A DNA stretch of 64,000 bases, from assembly GCF_001507665.1 (NCBI RefSeq), contig NZ_CP013910.1, positions 2,417,501-2,481,500 on the forward strand, read 5' to 3'. Each line of letters starts with the position of its first letter. The first letter of the stretch is position 1. The DNA is from Deinococcus actinosclerus (GTDB taxonomy: Bacteria > Deinococcota > Deinococci > Deinococcales > Deinococcaceae). This document shows, in pieces, positions 21,876-29,865 of this stretch. The notes under the pieces were generated by a model that was not told where the DNA came from, did no database searches, and saw only the letters and a program-made list of their open reading frames with translations. The position numbers and the translations under genes are program-made.

Positions 21876-23852
21876 ATGAAACGTTCTGTTCTGGCCCGCA
21901 CCAGCGCGGGCGCGCTCTCGGCTGCCCTTCTTCTTTCCGCCTGCTCCCCTGCCTCGACGCCTGCCCAGAATGGAACCGTTTCCAATTCGAAGCCTGTCAG
22001 TGCCCAGGCGATCAGCGGCACCAACATCGACGCCTGGCGGCAACAGGTCATCTACCTCGTCATGCCCGACCGCTTCTCGAATGGCAATACGGCCAACGAC
22101 GGTCTCGGCCAGCCCAACTGCCTCGACACCGCCAACGCCACCAAATTCCACGGCGGCGACATCCAGGGCCTGCGCAACAAGCTGAGCTACATCCGTGACC
22201 TGGGCGCCACCACCGTCTGGACCACCCCCGTCTACAAGCAGGTGCCCATCGTCAACGGCAGCCAGTGCGGCTACCACGGCTACTGGCCTGACTACACCAA
22301 CCCCAACGACACCGCCATCGAACCCAAGTTCGGCACGAGCGCCGACCTCACCGGCCTGATCAACGACCTGCACGCGGGCGGGCAGAAGTACATGATGGAC
22401 ATGGTCGTGAACCACGCCGGGTACGGCGCGCGGATCGTCAGCCAGAACCCCTCGTGGTTCCACAGCAACTGCACCGGCGACGAGGTGAACTGCCCCCTGG
22501 CGGGCCTCCCCGACTTCCGGCAGGAAGACAGCACCGTCGCCACGTACCTGACCAACCTGTCCAAGACCTGGACGAGCACCTACGCCATCGACGGCATCCG
22601 CATGGACACCGTCAAGCACGTCCCCACGACCTACTGGCAGACCTCCTGGGTGCCCGGCGTGCTCGCCGCCCGCCCCAACACCTTCCTGCTGGGCGAGGTC
22701 TTCGATTCCGGCGACCTGAACAAGCTCAAGACCTACCTCGACGCGGGCTTCGACTCCACCTTCAACTTCCCGCTGCGTCAGGCGATGGTGGATTCGGTCG
22801 GCAAGGGCGGCAGCCTGGACACCCTGGCGACCCGCATGCAGTCCACCCTGACCACCTTCGGCCTGGACCGCACCCTGCTGCAGGTCAACCTGCTCGACAA
22901 CCACGACGTGCAGCGCTTCGTGAACGAACCCGGCAGCGCCGTGGCCGAAGCCGAGATCCGCGCCCGCTACAGTAGCGCCCTGGGCCTGCTGATGACCATG
23001 CCCGGCATCCCGCAGCTGTACTACGGCAACGAACTGGGCATGTACGGCGGCTCCGACCCCGACAACCGCCGCGACATGCCCAGCTGGGCCTGGACGGACA
23101 CGGGCCGCAACGCCACGCAGGCGAACTTCGTGGCCGGCGGCGCGACCCCCAAGGTCACGTACGACCTCACCAAGAAGCTCATCGCCATCCGCAAGGGCAA
23201 CGAGGCCCTCTGGAAGGGCAGCTACGCCGAGATGTGGCGACCCAACGGCGGGCAGAACGTGTACGCCTTCTACCGTGGCAGCGGCGCCAACCGCGTCGTC
23301 GTGCTCGTGAACACCTCGGCCAGCGCCGCCAGCGTCAACCTGGACATCCAGGGCAACACCGGCATCAGCGCGACCGACAAGAGCGCCCTGACGAACGGCA
23401 CGGTCTTCAACGACCTGCTCGCCGAGGGGGCGCCCAGCAGCGCGACCGTCACCAACGGCAAGCTGCCGGTCACGATCCCGGCCGGGAAGATGGGCATCTA
23501 CCGCGCCGGGGCGACCGGTACCGGCGGCACGGGCGGCACCGCCGTGCAGGTCACCTTCCAGGTGAGCGCCAGCACGTACTTCGGGCAGGACGTGTACCTC
23601 CTGGGGGACCGCGCCGAACTGGGCGCCTGGAACACCGCCTCCGCGCTGGCGATGACGCCCAGCGGCTGCTCGGGCAGCACCTGCACCTGGAAGACCACCG
23701 TCAGCCTGCCGCCCAGCGTCGCCGCGCAGTTCAAGTTCATCAAGAAACCCGGCGACAGCGGTGCCAGCGTCACCTATGAAGGCGGCAGCAACCGCACCCT
23801 GACCACGCCCGCCTCGGGCAGCACCACCTACAACGGCGGCAACTGGCAGTAA
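21876..23852 (+). CDS. Secreted GH13 alpha-amylase lipoprotein with CBM20
   Basis: A 658-residue extracellular starch-degrading enzyme. The lipobox is LLLSACSP at about residues 18-25. The GH13 catalytic triad is visible: D244 in DGIRMDTVKH, E274 in LLGEVFD and D344 in LLDNHDVQRF. A beta-sandwich domain C follows. From residue 557 a CBM20-type starch-binding domain runs to the end (VTFQVSASTYFGQDVYLLG, ELGAWN, WKTTVSLP, QFKFIKK). GGAGG precedes the ATG. The operator-like sequence upstream suggests carbohydrate-responsive repression. A second amylase lies at 52205. Confidence 0.93.
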   Translation: MKRSVLARTSAGALSAALLLSACSPASTPAQNGTVSNSKPVSAQAISGTNIDAWRQQVIYLVMPDRFSNGNTANDGLGQPNCLDTANATKFHGGDIQGLRNKLSYIRDLGATTVWTTPVYKQVPIVNGSQCGYHGYWPDYTNPNDTAIEPKFGTSADLTGLINDLHAGGQKYMMDMVVNHAGYGARIVSQNPSWFHSNCTGDEVNCPLAGLPDFRQEDSTVATYLTNLSKTWTSTYAIDGIRMDTVKHVPTTYWQTSWVPGVLAARPNTFLLGEVFDSGDLNKLKTYLDAGFDSTFNFPLRQAMVDSVGKGGSLDTLATRMQSTLTTFGLDRTLLQVNLLDNHDVQRFVNEPGSAVAEAEIRARYSSALGLLMTMPGIPQLYYGNELGMYGGSDPDNRRDMPSWAWTDTGRNATQANFVAGGATPKVTYDLTKKLIAIRKGNEALWKGSYAEMWRPNGGQNVYAFYRGSGANRVVVLVNTSASAASVNLDIQGNTGISATDKSALTNGTVFNDLLAEGAPSSATVTNGKLPVTIPAGKMGIYRAGATGTGGTGGTAVQVTFQVSASTYFGQDVYLLGDRAELGAWNTASALAMTPSGCSGSTCTWKTTVSLPPSVAAQFKFIKKPGDSGASVTYEGGSNRTLTTPASGSTTYNGGNWQ

Positions 23853-23864
23853 GCCCCACCCACA

Positions 23865-23908
23865 CAGAGAGGAGGCGCCCGGGCATGTCCCGTGGCGCCT
23901 CCTCTCTG
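23865..23908. terminator. Bidirectional terminator
   Basis: A perfect 15-bp stem (CAGAGAGGAGGCGCC with its complement) with a 14-nt loop sits between two convergent genes. Confidence 0.8.
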
Positions 23909-23915
23909 GGTAGCT

Positions 23916-25049
23916 TCAGCGCGACTGGAATTCCCAGGTGTCCTCGGCGGTCTTCAGGATCAGGGTGCCGCCCTGCACGCTCACGGTCGGGCGCTGCTCA
24001 AAGAACGTCTGGAAGTCCAGGGTGGGCTGATCGGGGCAGGCCATCTTCGTACCCATCAGCCCCCCGCTGAGTTCCACGCGGCCCGCGCGGATCACGTACG
24101 CGCCGCCCACGCTGTTGCAGCCGTCACTGCCCCCCAGCCGACCATCCTTGAAGCTCAGCGTGACCGGACGCAGGGTCTGCGGGGCGGGCTGCCCGTTCAG
24201 GCGCGTCAGGGTGTACGTGGCGGCCGGGTCGGGCAGGGCGCTGCCGGGGGTGGCCGGGACGGGCGCGCGGGTCAGGGTGAGCTGGCCGCTCTGGCCGCGC
24301 AGGATGAGTGTGGCGCCCTGCCGCTCAATGGTCAGTGGGGCGCGCAGCAGCCCGAGGAGGCGGTTCTCGGCCGCCCCCGCCGCGCCGGGGCAGAGCCGGC
24401 GGGTGGAGGCCACTCCGCCGAACACGACCTGCTGCCCGACCACGGCGCCGGAACCGGTCACGGTGTTACACCCGGTCAGTCCGGCGACCGTCACCTTCGC
24501 GCCGCTGAACGTGAAGCGCAGCAGCGCCTGCCCCCGCTCGGGGCCCGCGGGTCCCGGGGTCACGCGGGTCTGCCAGGTGCCGTCCAGGGAATCGGTGGGG
24601 GTGCCGGTCATCACGCCTCCGGTGCGGGTGAAGGTCAGGCGGCCCGCCCCGCCACTGAGAATCAGGGTGCCGCCGCTCAGGTCGTAGCGGGTGGTGGCGT
24701 TCAGGAGCCGCAGGTAGTCCTCGCGCAGGCTCAGGGCGGCGTCGGTGCAGCGGTCGCTGCTGCCGCCCTGCACGCCGCGCAGCACGAGCGCCTGCCCCTT
24801 CACGGCAGCCTGCCCGGTCAGGGGGCTGCACCCGGTACTGCCGGACACCGTCAGGGCGGCGCCGCTGCCCGTCAGCCGCAGGGTCGGGCGGGTCAGGGCC
24901 GCGCCCGGCGTGATGCTGGCCTGCCCGGTGGGTTGCAGGCTGCCCAGCGTCCAGGTGACGCTCTCTGCGGTGACCGGCGCGGCGCCCGGGGCCGAGGAGG
25001 GGGCAGCGGCCAGGGCCGCGAGGGTCAGGGTGGTCAGCAGGGCGCTCAT
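23916..25049 (-). CDS. Secreted protein with three META (HslJ-like) domains
   Basis: A 377-residue protein with a signal peptide (MSALLTTLTLAALAAAPSSA) and three tandem repeats of about 110 residues. Each has the META-domain turn (STGCSPLTG, LTGCNTVTG, SDGCNSVGG), a downstream Cys (DRCTDA, RLCPGA, MACPDQ) and a TLIL.G..L.LTR-like strand. META proteins such as HslJ are envelope-stress or heat-induced proteins of unclear mechanism. The Cys pairs probably form disulphides. Triplication in one chain is unusual compared with single-domain HslJ. Confidence 0.82.
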   Translation of the reverse strand: MSALLTTLTLAALAAAPSSAPGAAPVTAESVTWTLGSLQPTGQASITPGAALTRPTLRLTGSGAALTVSGSTGCSPLTGQAAVKGQALVLRGVQGGSSDRCTDAALSLREDYLRLLNATTRYDLSGGTLILSGGAGRLTFTRTGGVMTGTPTDSLDGTWQTRVTPGPAGPERGQALLRFTFSGAKVTVAGLTGCNTVTGSGAVVGQQVVFGGVASTRRLCPGAAGAAENRLLGLLRAPLTIERQGATLILRGQSGQLTLTRAPVPATPGSALPDPAATYTLTRLNGQPAPQTLRPVTLSFKDGRLGGSDGCNSVGGAYVIRAGRVELSGGLMGTKMACPDQPTLDFQTFFEQRPTVSVQGGTLILKTAEDTWEFQSR

Positions 25050-25203
25050 GCTCTGGTTGTACACTGCCCAGCTGACCGGCGGGTGATGACGGGGAGGCGG
25101 GACGGCCGCGCCGGGCAGCGCGTAGAATGCCCCCAAACGCCCGTTAGGTTCCCTGACCCCTGCCCCGCGCAGGCGCCGCGGCCCGGCGGGCACCGGAGGA
25201 ACC

Positions 25204-25626
25204 ATGGAAGACCGCCGAATTCGAGTGCTGATCGCCAAACCCGGCATGGACGGCCATGACCGGGGCGCGAAGGTCGTGGCGCGCGCCCTGCGCGACGCGG
25301 GCATGGAAGTCATCTACACCGGCCTGCGCCAGACCGCCGAGATGATCGTGAACGCCGCCGTGCAGGAGGACGTGGACGCCATCGGCCTGAGCGTCCTGTC
25401 CGGCGCACACATGCATTACTTCCGCGAGGTGATGGGCCTGCTGCGTGAAAAGGGCGCGGGGGACATCATCGTGTTCGGGGGCGGCATCATCCCCGATCAG
25501 GACCTGCCCACCCTGCAGGAACTGGGTGTGGGGCGCGTGTTCACGCCGGGTGCGAGCACGGAGGATGCCGCGACGTACCTGCGCGGCGCCGTGCAGGCCC
25601 GCTGGCAGGCGCAGGGCGAGGCATGA
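25204..25626 (+). CDS. Stand-alone cobalamin-binding subunit of methylmalonyl-CoA mutase
   Basis: A 140-residue protein equals the C-terminal B12-binding domain of methylmalonyl-CoA mutase, the enzyme that interconverts methylmalonyl-CoA and succinyl-CoA. The base-off/His-on motif D-x-H-x-x-G is D16-G-H18-D-R-G21, followed by [28 protein letters not shown] and FGGGIIP. The catalytic subunit is not in the window and should be encoded elsewhere. A strong GGAGG precedes the ATG, and a TAGAAT -10 box is at 25123. An MFS gene starts 30 nt downstream. Confidence 0.9.
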   Translation: MEDRRIRVLIAKPGMDGHDRGAKVVARALRDAGMEVIYTGLRQTAEMIVNAAVQEDVDAIGLSVLSGAHMHYFREVMGLLREKGAGDIIVFGGGIIPDQDLPTLQELGVGRVFTPGASTEDAATYLRGAVQARWQAQGEA

Positions 25627-25656
25627 CCCCGGCTCCCTTGACCGCAGTTACCCAGC

Positions 25657-26829
25657 GTGAGTGACGCCGCCCGCCCCGCCGCGCTGAGCGGGGCCGCGCG
25701 GCTGGCGCCGCTGTACGTGGCGCAGGCGCTGGCGACCGGGGCGACGACCGTCAGCACGGTGCTGGCGAGCCTGATCATGTCGGGGCTGGGCAGCGAGGCG
25801 CTGGCGGGGCTGCCCAGCACGCTGATCCAGGCCTCGGCGGCCACGTCGGCGGGGCTGTTCGGGGCGCTGATGCTGCGCCGGGGCCGCCGGCCGGGCCTGA
25901 GCCTGGCGTTCGCGCTGGGCACCGTGGGGTCACTGGTGGGCTTCCTGGGGGCGCGCGCGGGTGTCACGCCACTGTTCCTGGCCGGCGCGATGCTGATGGG
26001 CGCGGCGCAGGGAGGGTACCAGCAGGCCCGTTACGCCGCCGCCGAGAGCGTCCCGGAGGCGCGGCGCGGCGCGGCGCTGGGGGCGCTGATGCTCATGAGC
26101 GTGCTGGGCTCGTTCGTGATGACCGGCTTCGCGCACCCCATCGAGCGGCTGGGGGCGACGCTGGGCGCCACGCCGGAGGTCACGGGCTGGCTGGTGGGCG
26201 GCGCGCTGCTGGGCGTGGCCGCCCTGCTGATCCTGTCCTGGCAGCCCCTGAGCGGCCCGGCCGTAGCGAAGCGAGAGCGCCTGCCCCTGGCGGCGGCCTT
26301 CCGGATTCCCGGGGTGAAGTCCACGGCGCTGGCGGTGGCGACCGCGCAGGGCCTGATGGTCACCCTGATGAGCCTCACGCCGCTGCGCGCGCATCACATG
26401 GGCATGGATCACGCGCAGGTGGCCGCGCTGATCAGCGGGCACATCCTGGGCATGTTCGGCTTCGGCTGGCTGACCGGGCCGCTGATTGACCGGCTGGGGC
26501 TGCGCTTCGGGTACGTGAGCGGCGCGCTGCTCCTCGCGGCGGCGGCCCTGACGGCGCCCCTGACCGGTCAGGCGTGGCTGGCGGCCAGCATGTTCCTGCT
26601 GGGCCTGGGCTGGAATCTGGCCTTCGTGGCAGGCAGCAAGGCCCTGACGCGCTTCCCAGCGGCGCAGGGCGTGACCGACGCGCTGGGGTACGTCGCAGCC
26701 GGGCTGGGCACGCTGCTGGGCGGCGCGGTGATCGCGCGGGCCGGCTTTCCGGCGCTGGCGATCACCTGCGCGGTGCTGGCGGCGCTCCCCCTGGTCAGCG
26801 CGTGGCGCGCCCGACCCGCCCGGTCCTGA
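25657..26829 (+). CDS. MFS transporter
   Basis: A 390-residue integral membrane protein with about twelve hydrophobic helices and an MFS-like loop (LRRGRRPGLSL after helix 2, RERLPLAAAF in the central loop). The substrate is unknown. It resembles the YbjJ/multidrug-type MFS proteins with SGHILGMFGFGWLTGPLIDRLGLRFGY in the second half. The GTG start lies 30 nt after the B12-domain gene, so co-transcription is likely although a functional link is not evident. Confidence 0.85.
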   Translation: MSDAARPAALSGAARLAPLYVAQALATGATTVSTVLASLIMSGLGSEALAGLPSTLIQASAATSAGLFGALMLRRGRRPGLSLAFALGTVGSLVGFLGARAGVTPLFLAGAMLMGAAQGGYQQARYAAAESVPEARRGAALGALMLMSVLGSFVMTGFAHPIERLGATLGATPEVTGWLVGGALLGVAALLILSWQPLSGPAVAKRERLPLAAAFRIPGVKSTALAVATAQGLMVTLMSLTPLRAHHMGMDHAQVAALISGHILGMFGFGWLTGPLIDRLGLRFGYVSGALLLAAAALTAPLTGQAWLAASMFLLGLGWNLAFVAGSKALTRFPAAQGVTDALGYVAAGLGTLLGGAVIARAGFPALAITCAVLAALPLVSAWRARPARS

Positions 26830-26838
26830 AACACGAAG

Positions 26839-26871
26839 GGGGGCACCGGGGACGCGAATCCCGGTGCCCCC
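26839..26871. terminator. Bidirectional terminator
   Basis: A 12-bp stem (GGGGGCACCGGG with CCCGGTGCCCCC) and 9-nt loop between the convergent MFS and lipase-like genes. Confidence 0.8.
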
Positions 26872-26903
26872 TCCCCTTCTCCGGTTCTGGGGCCTGCCCC
26901 GGA

Positions 26904-28190
26904 TCAGGGATTCGCGGCGCTGACAAAGGTGTCGTCGCCCGGCGTGGTGCTGCCGCGCCCGCCGTTCTGGTCGTAGCGCACACCGCTGTTCATGACGGTG
27001 GTGGCCCCGCCCAGGGTGTTCGCGGCGCTGACCGCCCCGGCCGGCGCGAAGGACTTGCTCCAGAGGTACCAGCGGGGCGCGACGCTGTGCTTGCGGGCCA
27101 CGCCGCTGGCGGGGTTCAGGTCGAAGACGTACTCGGGGAAGATCTCGGTGCGGCTGACGAACTTCGCCATGCCAGTGTTGTTGTCGCCGCCCAGGTCGTT
27201 CACGCGGCTGGACTTGATCCACTCGACCGCCACGCCCTGCCCCTTGAGGGTCTGCGCGATGCGGGCGCTGCGCGCGGCGGGGTTCACGTCGGGGCTCAGG
27301 AAGGCGTAGCTGTTGCCGTACCCGGCGCTGGCGGGCGTCCAGTACGGGTCCGCCAGCACCACGCGCCTGGGCCGCTTGGCGGCGCTCAGGCCGGTGTCGG
27401 CGTAGGCCTTCTCGGTCATGGCGAGGGCCATCTGCGCGCCCAGCGAGTGGCCCATGACCCGCACGCCCTCGGTCCCCGCGTAGGTCCACTGGCTCAGGGC
27501 ACTCTTGTACGCCGTGTAGAACAGCTGCCCGGCGCTGACGGTGGGCATCCCGGCCGTGGAGTACGTGCCGCCCGGGGTGCGGTAGCGCATGTTGATGCTC
27601 TGGGTGCGGCCGTAGGTGTCCTGGTAGGTGTAGGTGGGCGTCCAGATCTTCGCCTGCGAGTGGTACGGCGCGCCCGCCGTGCCCTCGTCATCGGCGAGCT
27701 GCGTCCACTGGTACAGGGCGACGTTCCACCCGGCGTCGATCCAGGCGTCGGCGACGTTGCGGCTGGCCTCGCTGAAGTAGAAGTTGTCGCGCACGCCCGC
27801 GACCGTACTGCCGTTCTGCCAGCCGTGCACGAAGACCATCACGGGCTTGGTGGGGTCGTAGTAGCCGGTCATGGCGGCGCCGTCCGCGCGGGCCTTGCAG
27901 CCCACGCCGCCCAGCGCGCCGCTCTCACCCTTGCTGTACCAGTACAGGCCGGTGTCGAGCCCACTCTGGCCGTACGGGAGGGCGAGCTGGGTGGGGCAGG
28001 CAGCGGCCTGGGCGCGCAGCGTGCCGGCGGTGCCCCCCCTGGCGGCCTCGGCGACGAGGGCGGCGCTGAAGCCGTCAGGCAGGCCGGCCTGGGCCGTCTC
28101 GGCGCTGGTCTGGGTGGGGGCGGCGGGGCTGCCGCAGGCGGCGAGCAGGGCGGGCAGCAGGAACGGCAGGGCAGCAGAACGTCGGATCAT
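26904..28190 (-). CDS. Lipase-like alpha/beta-hydrolase lipoprotein
   Basis: A 428-residue exported hydrolase. The lipobox is LLAACGSP near residue 18. The fold elements are FVHGWQNGS (oxyanion strand), the nucleophile elbow GHSLGAQMAL and a following VVLADPYWTPA strand carrying a candidate catalytic Asp. This matches extracellular triacylglycerol-lipase-type proteins. Eight Cys-poor stretches and many Tyr/Trp fit a secreted enzyme. The ATG at 28190 is set by GGAGG upstream. A 20-bp perfect palindrome lies 26 nt before the start codon, suggesting repression shared with the alpha-amylase. Confidence 0.85.
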   Translation of the reverse strand: MIRRSAALPFLLPALLAACGSPAAPTQTSAETAQAGLPDGFSAALVAEAARGGTAGTLRAQAAACPTQLALPYGQSGLDTGLYWYSKGESGALGGVGCKARADGAAMTGYYDPTKPVMVFVHGWQNGSTVAGVRDNFYFSEASRNVADAWIDAGWNVALYQWTQLADDEGTAGAPYHSQAKIWTPTYTYQDTYGRTQSINMRYRTPGGTYSTAGMPTVSAGQLFYTAYKSALSQWTYAGTEGVRVMGHSLGAQMALAMTEKAYADTGLSAAKRPRRVVLADPYWTPASAGYGNSYAFLSPDVNPAARSARIAQTLKGQGVAVEWIKSSRVNDLGGDNNTGMAKFVSRTEIFPEYVFDLNPASGVARKHSVAPRWYLWSKSFAPAGAVSAANTLGGATTVMNSGVRYDQNGGRGSTTPGDDTFVSAANP

Positions 28191-28215
28191 GATGGGCCTC
28201 CGGGCAGGACAGGGC

Positions 28216-28235
28216 GCCGGAAACCGGTTTCCGGC
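28216..28235 (-). promoter_or_regulatory. 20-bp perfect palindrome, probable operator
   Basis: GCCGGAAACC followed by its exact complement forms a perfect 20-bp palindrome centred on CCGG, upstream of the lipase-like gene. The core GGAAACCGGTTTCC is nearly the same as the site before the alpha-amylase (GAAACCGGTTCC at 21830). Confidence 0.65.
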
Positions 28236-28285
28236 AGGGGGGTGGATTGTGTGTGCGACGCCCACCCTATCCCCACCGCCCCGCG

Positions 28286-28334
28286 AAAAAAAAGTCCTCC
28301 CGGTTCAAAAATTGACCCGGTCCAATCGACCGGG
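28286..28334 (-). terminator. Structured AT/GC element with T8 run on minus strand
   Basis: On the minus strand a perfect 7-bp hairpin (28316-28334) and an alternative stem (28299-28320) are followed by eight T residues (28286-28293). It may be a second terminator behind the tRNA gene and so insulate the lipase promoter. Confidence 0.45.
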
Positions 28335-28381
28335 CTGCCACCGCGAGTCCATTCCATACAGCGTCGCCGCCCGGCGCCGAC

Positions 28382-28416
28382 AAAAGAGCGCCGGGACTTC
28401 CTGTCGGAAGTCCCGG
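28382..28416 (-). terminator. Terminator of tRNA-Ser
   Basis: A perfect 11-bp stem (28391-28401 with 28406-28416), GACA-type 4-nt loop, and a T-rich tail on the minus strand 8 nt after the tRNA. Confidence 0.85.
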
Positions 28417-28422
28417 CCTGAT

Positions 28423-28513
<91 letters not shown>

Positions 28514-28634
28514 AGCGCACAGCAGAGTAGCGGCTTCGCGGGGGAAGTGCAAGCGACCCGCCCAGCCGCGCGCCCCACCCCCCCGGCACCTTCACCGTCA
28601 ACCCGCTGTAAGGGCGGTGCCCTATCATGGCAAC

Positions 28635-29225
28635 GTGACCCTTTTTGCCGTGCTGACGGTTCTGTGCTCGTACCTGTTCGGAGCGATCCCCGCCGCCGCG
28701 TGGGTGGCCCGCCTGCGGGGCGTGGACATCCGCACGGTCGGCAGCGGCAACAGCGGCGCCACGAACGTCCAGCGCGCCCTGGGCAACGGACCCGGCCTGG
28801 CGGTCGCCATCTTCGACATCATGAAAGGCGCACTGGCTGTCCTGGCCGCGTACGGGCTGGACCTGGGCCTGCCCGTCATGGCGGCGTGCGGCGTGGCCGC
28901 CGTGATCGGCCATAACTTCAGTCCGTTCCTGCGCTTCCGGGGCGGCAAGGGCGTCGCCACCACCTTCGGCGCGGTCGCCGCGCTGCTGCCGGTCGCGGGC
29001 CTCGCCTTCTTCGTGCTCTTCATGGCCACCGTGTGGCTCACGCGCTTCGTGTCCGCCGGGAGCATCCTGGCCTCCATCGCGGCGGCCTTCACGGCCTTCC
29101 TGGTCGGGCCCGGGTGGCTGGGCGCGGTCGTGACCGCCCTGGCCGCGCTGCTGATCTGGCAGCACCGGGATAACGTGGGCCGCCTGACCGCCGGCAACGA
29201 ACGGCGCTTCGGCCAGAAGGTCTGA
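28635..29225 (+). CDS. plsY: Acyl-phosphate:glycerol-3-phosphate acyltransferase
   Basis: PlsY (196 residues) transfers an acyl group from acyl-phosphate to glycerol-3-phosphate, the first step of phosphatidic acid synthesis. Conserved blocks are [51 protein letters not shown] and [11 protein letters not shown], with five membrane segments. The GTG at 28635 is preferred because TATCAT (28623-28628) lies 6 nt upstream, a leaderless promoter. An alternative GTG at 28617 would add six residues. Confidence 0.93.
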   Translation: MTLFAVLTVLCSYLFGAIPAAAWVARLRGVDIRTVGSGNSGATNVQRALGNGPGLAVAIFDIMKGALAVLAAYGLDLGLPVMAACGVAAVIGHNFSPFLRFRGGKGVATTFGAVAALLPVAGLAFFVLFMATVWLTRFVSAGSILASIAAAFTAFLVGPGWLGAVVTALAALLIWQHRDNVGRLTAGNERRFGQKV

Positions 29226-29234
29226 CCTGACCCC

Positions 29235-29287
29235 AAATGCAGAAGGGGCAGGCGCCGCCCACCGCCGCGCCTGCCCCTTCTGCATTT
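29235..29287 (+). terminator. Terminator with perfect 20-bp stem
   Basis: AAATGCAGAAGGGGCAGGCG (29235-29254) pairs perfectly with 29268-29287, with flanking A/T tracts, 9 nt after plsY. Confidence 0.88.
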
Positions 29288-29380
29288 GCGTGCGCTGTAC
29301 GCTATGCTGTCCGCGTCCCACAATCCACCCCTTCCCTCTTCAGCCCGCGCGGGCGGGCCCGACCCATCCCAGAGGACCAC

Positions 29381-29680
29381 ATGACGGCCAGGATTCGCGT
29401 GTACGGCAAGGAAGCCACCTTCACCCAGGGCCACTGGGCCTGCGACGACGAGAGCCTCCAGGCGATGCTCCAGGCGCTGGCCGACCCGCGCGCCGTCACC
29501 GAGGAACAGGAACGCACGCACGCCCTGTACGCCGCCGGGCGCCTGGGCGGCCTGATCGCCACCGAGTACGGCTGGGAGGCCGCGCCGCACCCCGAGGCGG
29601 AGATCAAGATGGAGGACTTCGCCCCGGCGCGGCAGCCGGAACGCGCCGGGTGGCTGAGCTTCCTGCGCCGCCGCAAGTAA
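29381..29680 (+). CDS. Conserved small protein of unknown function
   Basis: A 99-residue protein starting [17 protein letters not shown]. Charged N-terminal segments, a [17 protein letters not shown] core and a basic C-terminus (LSFLRRRK) suggest a small cytoplasmic protein. AGAGG lies before the ATG and overlapping -10 boxes TACGCT/TATGCT lie about 75 nt upstream. No family recognised. Confidence 0.65.
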   Translation: MTARIRVYGKEATFTQGHWACDDESLQAMLQALADPRAVTEEQERTHALYAAGRLGGLIATEYGWEAAPHPEAEIKMEDFAPARQPERAGWLSFLRRRK

Positions 29681-29732
29681 GCGCCGCCCAGTCCGCCGGA
29701 GGCCACGGTCCCTTCACGCTAGGCAGGCGACC

Positions 29733-29761
29733 TTGACCCCCAGAGGGGCAGCCCCTACGCT
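29733..29761 (+). promoter_or_regulatory. Promoter of the asd leader
   Basis: TTGACC (29733-29738), a 17-nt spacer and TACGCT (29756-29761) form a near-ideal sigma-70-type promoter. The leader-peptide ATG comes 7 nt later, so its mRNA should be leaderless. Confidence 0.85.
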
Positions 29762-29768
29762 GGGGCGC

Positions 29769-29798
29769 ATGAACGTCATGACCACCATTACCCCGTGA
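29769..29798 (+). CDS. asd leader peptide, 9 residues
   Basis: A ten-codon ORF encodes MNVMTTITP. After the start Met, six of eight residues (Asn, Met, Thr, Thr, Ile, Thr) come from the aspartate family whose synthesis needs Asd. Its start is 7 nt after the -10 box. Its stop codon directly abuts the left arm of an antiterminator stem. It reads as the sensor of an attenuator: the ribosome stalls when charged tRNAs for these amino acids are scarce. It is far below normal gene-finding length; the call rests on promoter, codon content and following structure. Confidence 0.8.
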   Translation: MNVMTTITP

Positions 29799-29848
29799 GG
29801 GCGGTGTCGATTGACAGCCGCCCCGCGAGACACGCCGGGCGGTTTTTT
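29799..29848 (+). promoter_or_regulatory. asd transcription attenuator (antiterminator/terminator switch)
   Basis: Two exclusive hairpins share CCGCCC (29818-29823). Antiterminator: GGGCGGTGTC (29799-29808) pairs with GACA-g-CCGCCC (29813-29823), ten pairs with one bulged G. Terminator: CCGCCC pairs with GGGCGG (29837-29842), plus three inner pairs, loop AGACA, then six T. A ribosome on the leader stop codon would cover the left antiterminator arm and allow termination; a stalled ribosome leaves it free. Confidence 0.82.
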
Positions 29849-29865
29849 CATTCAAGGAGACGAGC

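Noticed and set aside
28617..28634. GTG at 28617 as the plsY start
   Set aside because: AAGGG is too close to it and the TATCAT -10 box lies downstream of it; GTG 28635 fits a leaderless start and the family N-terminus better.
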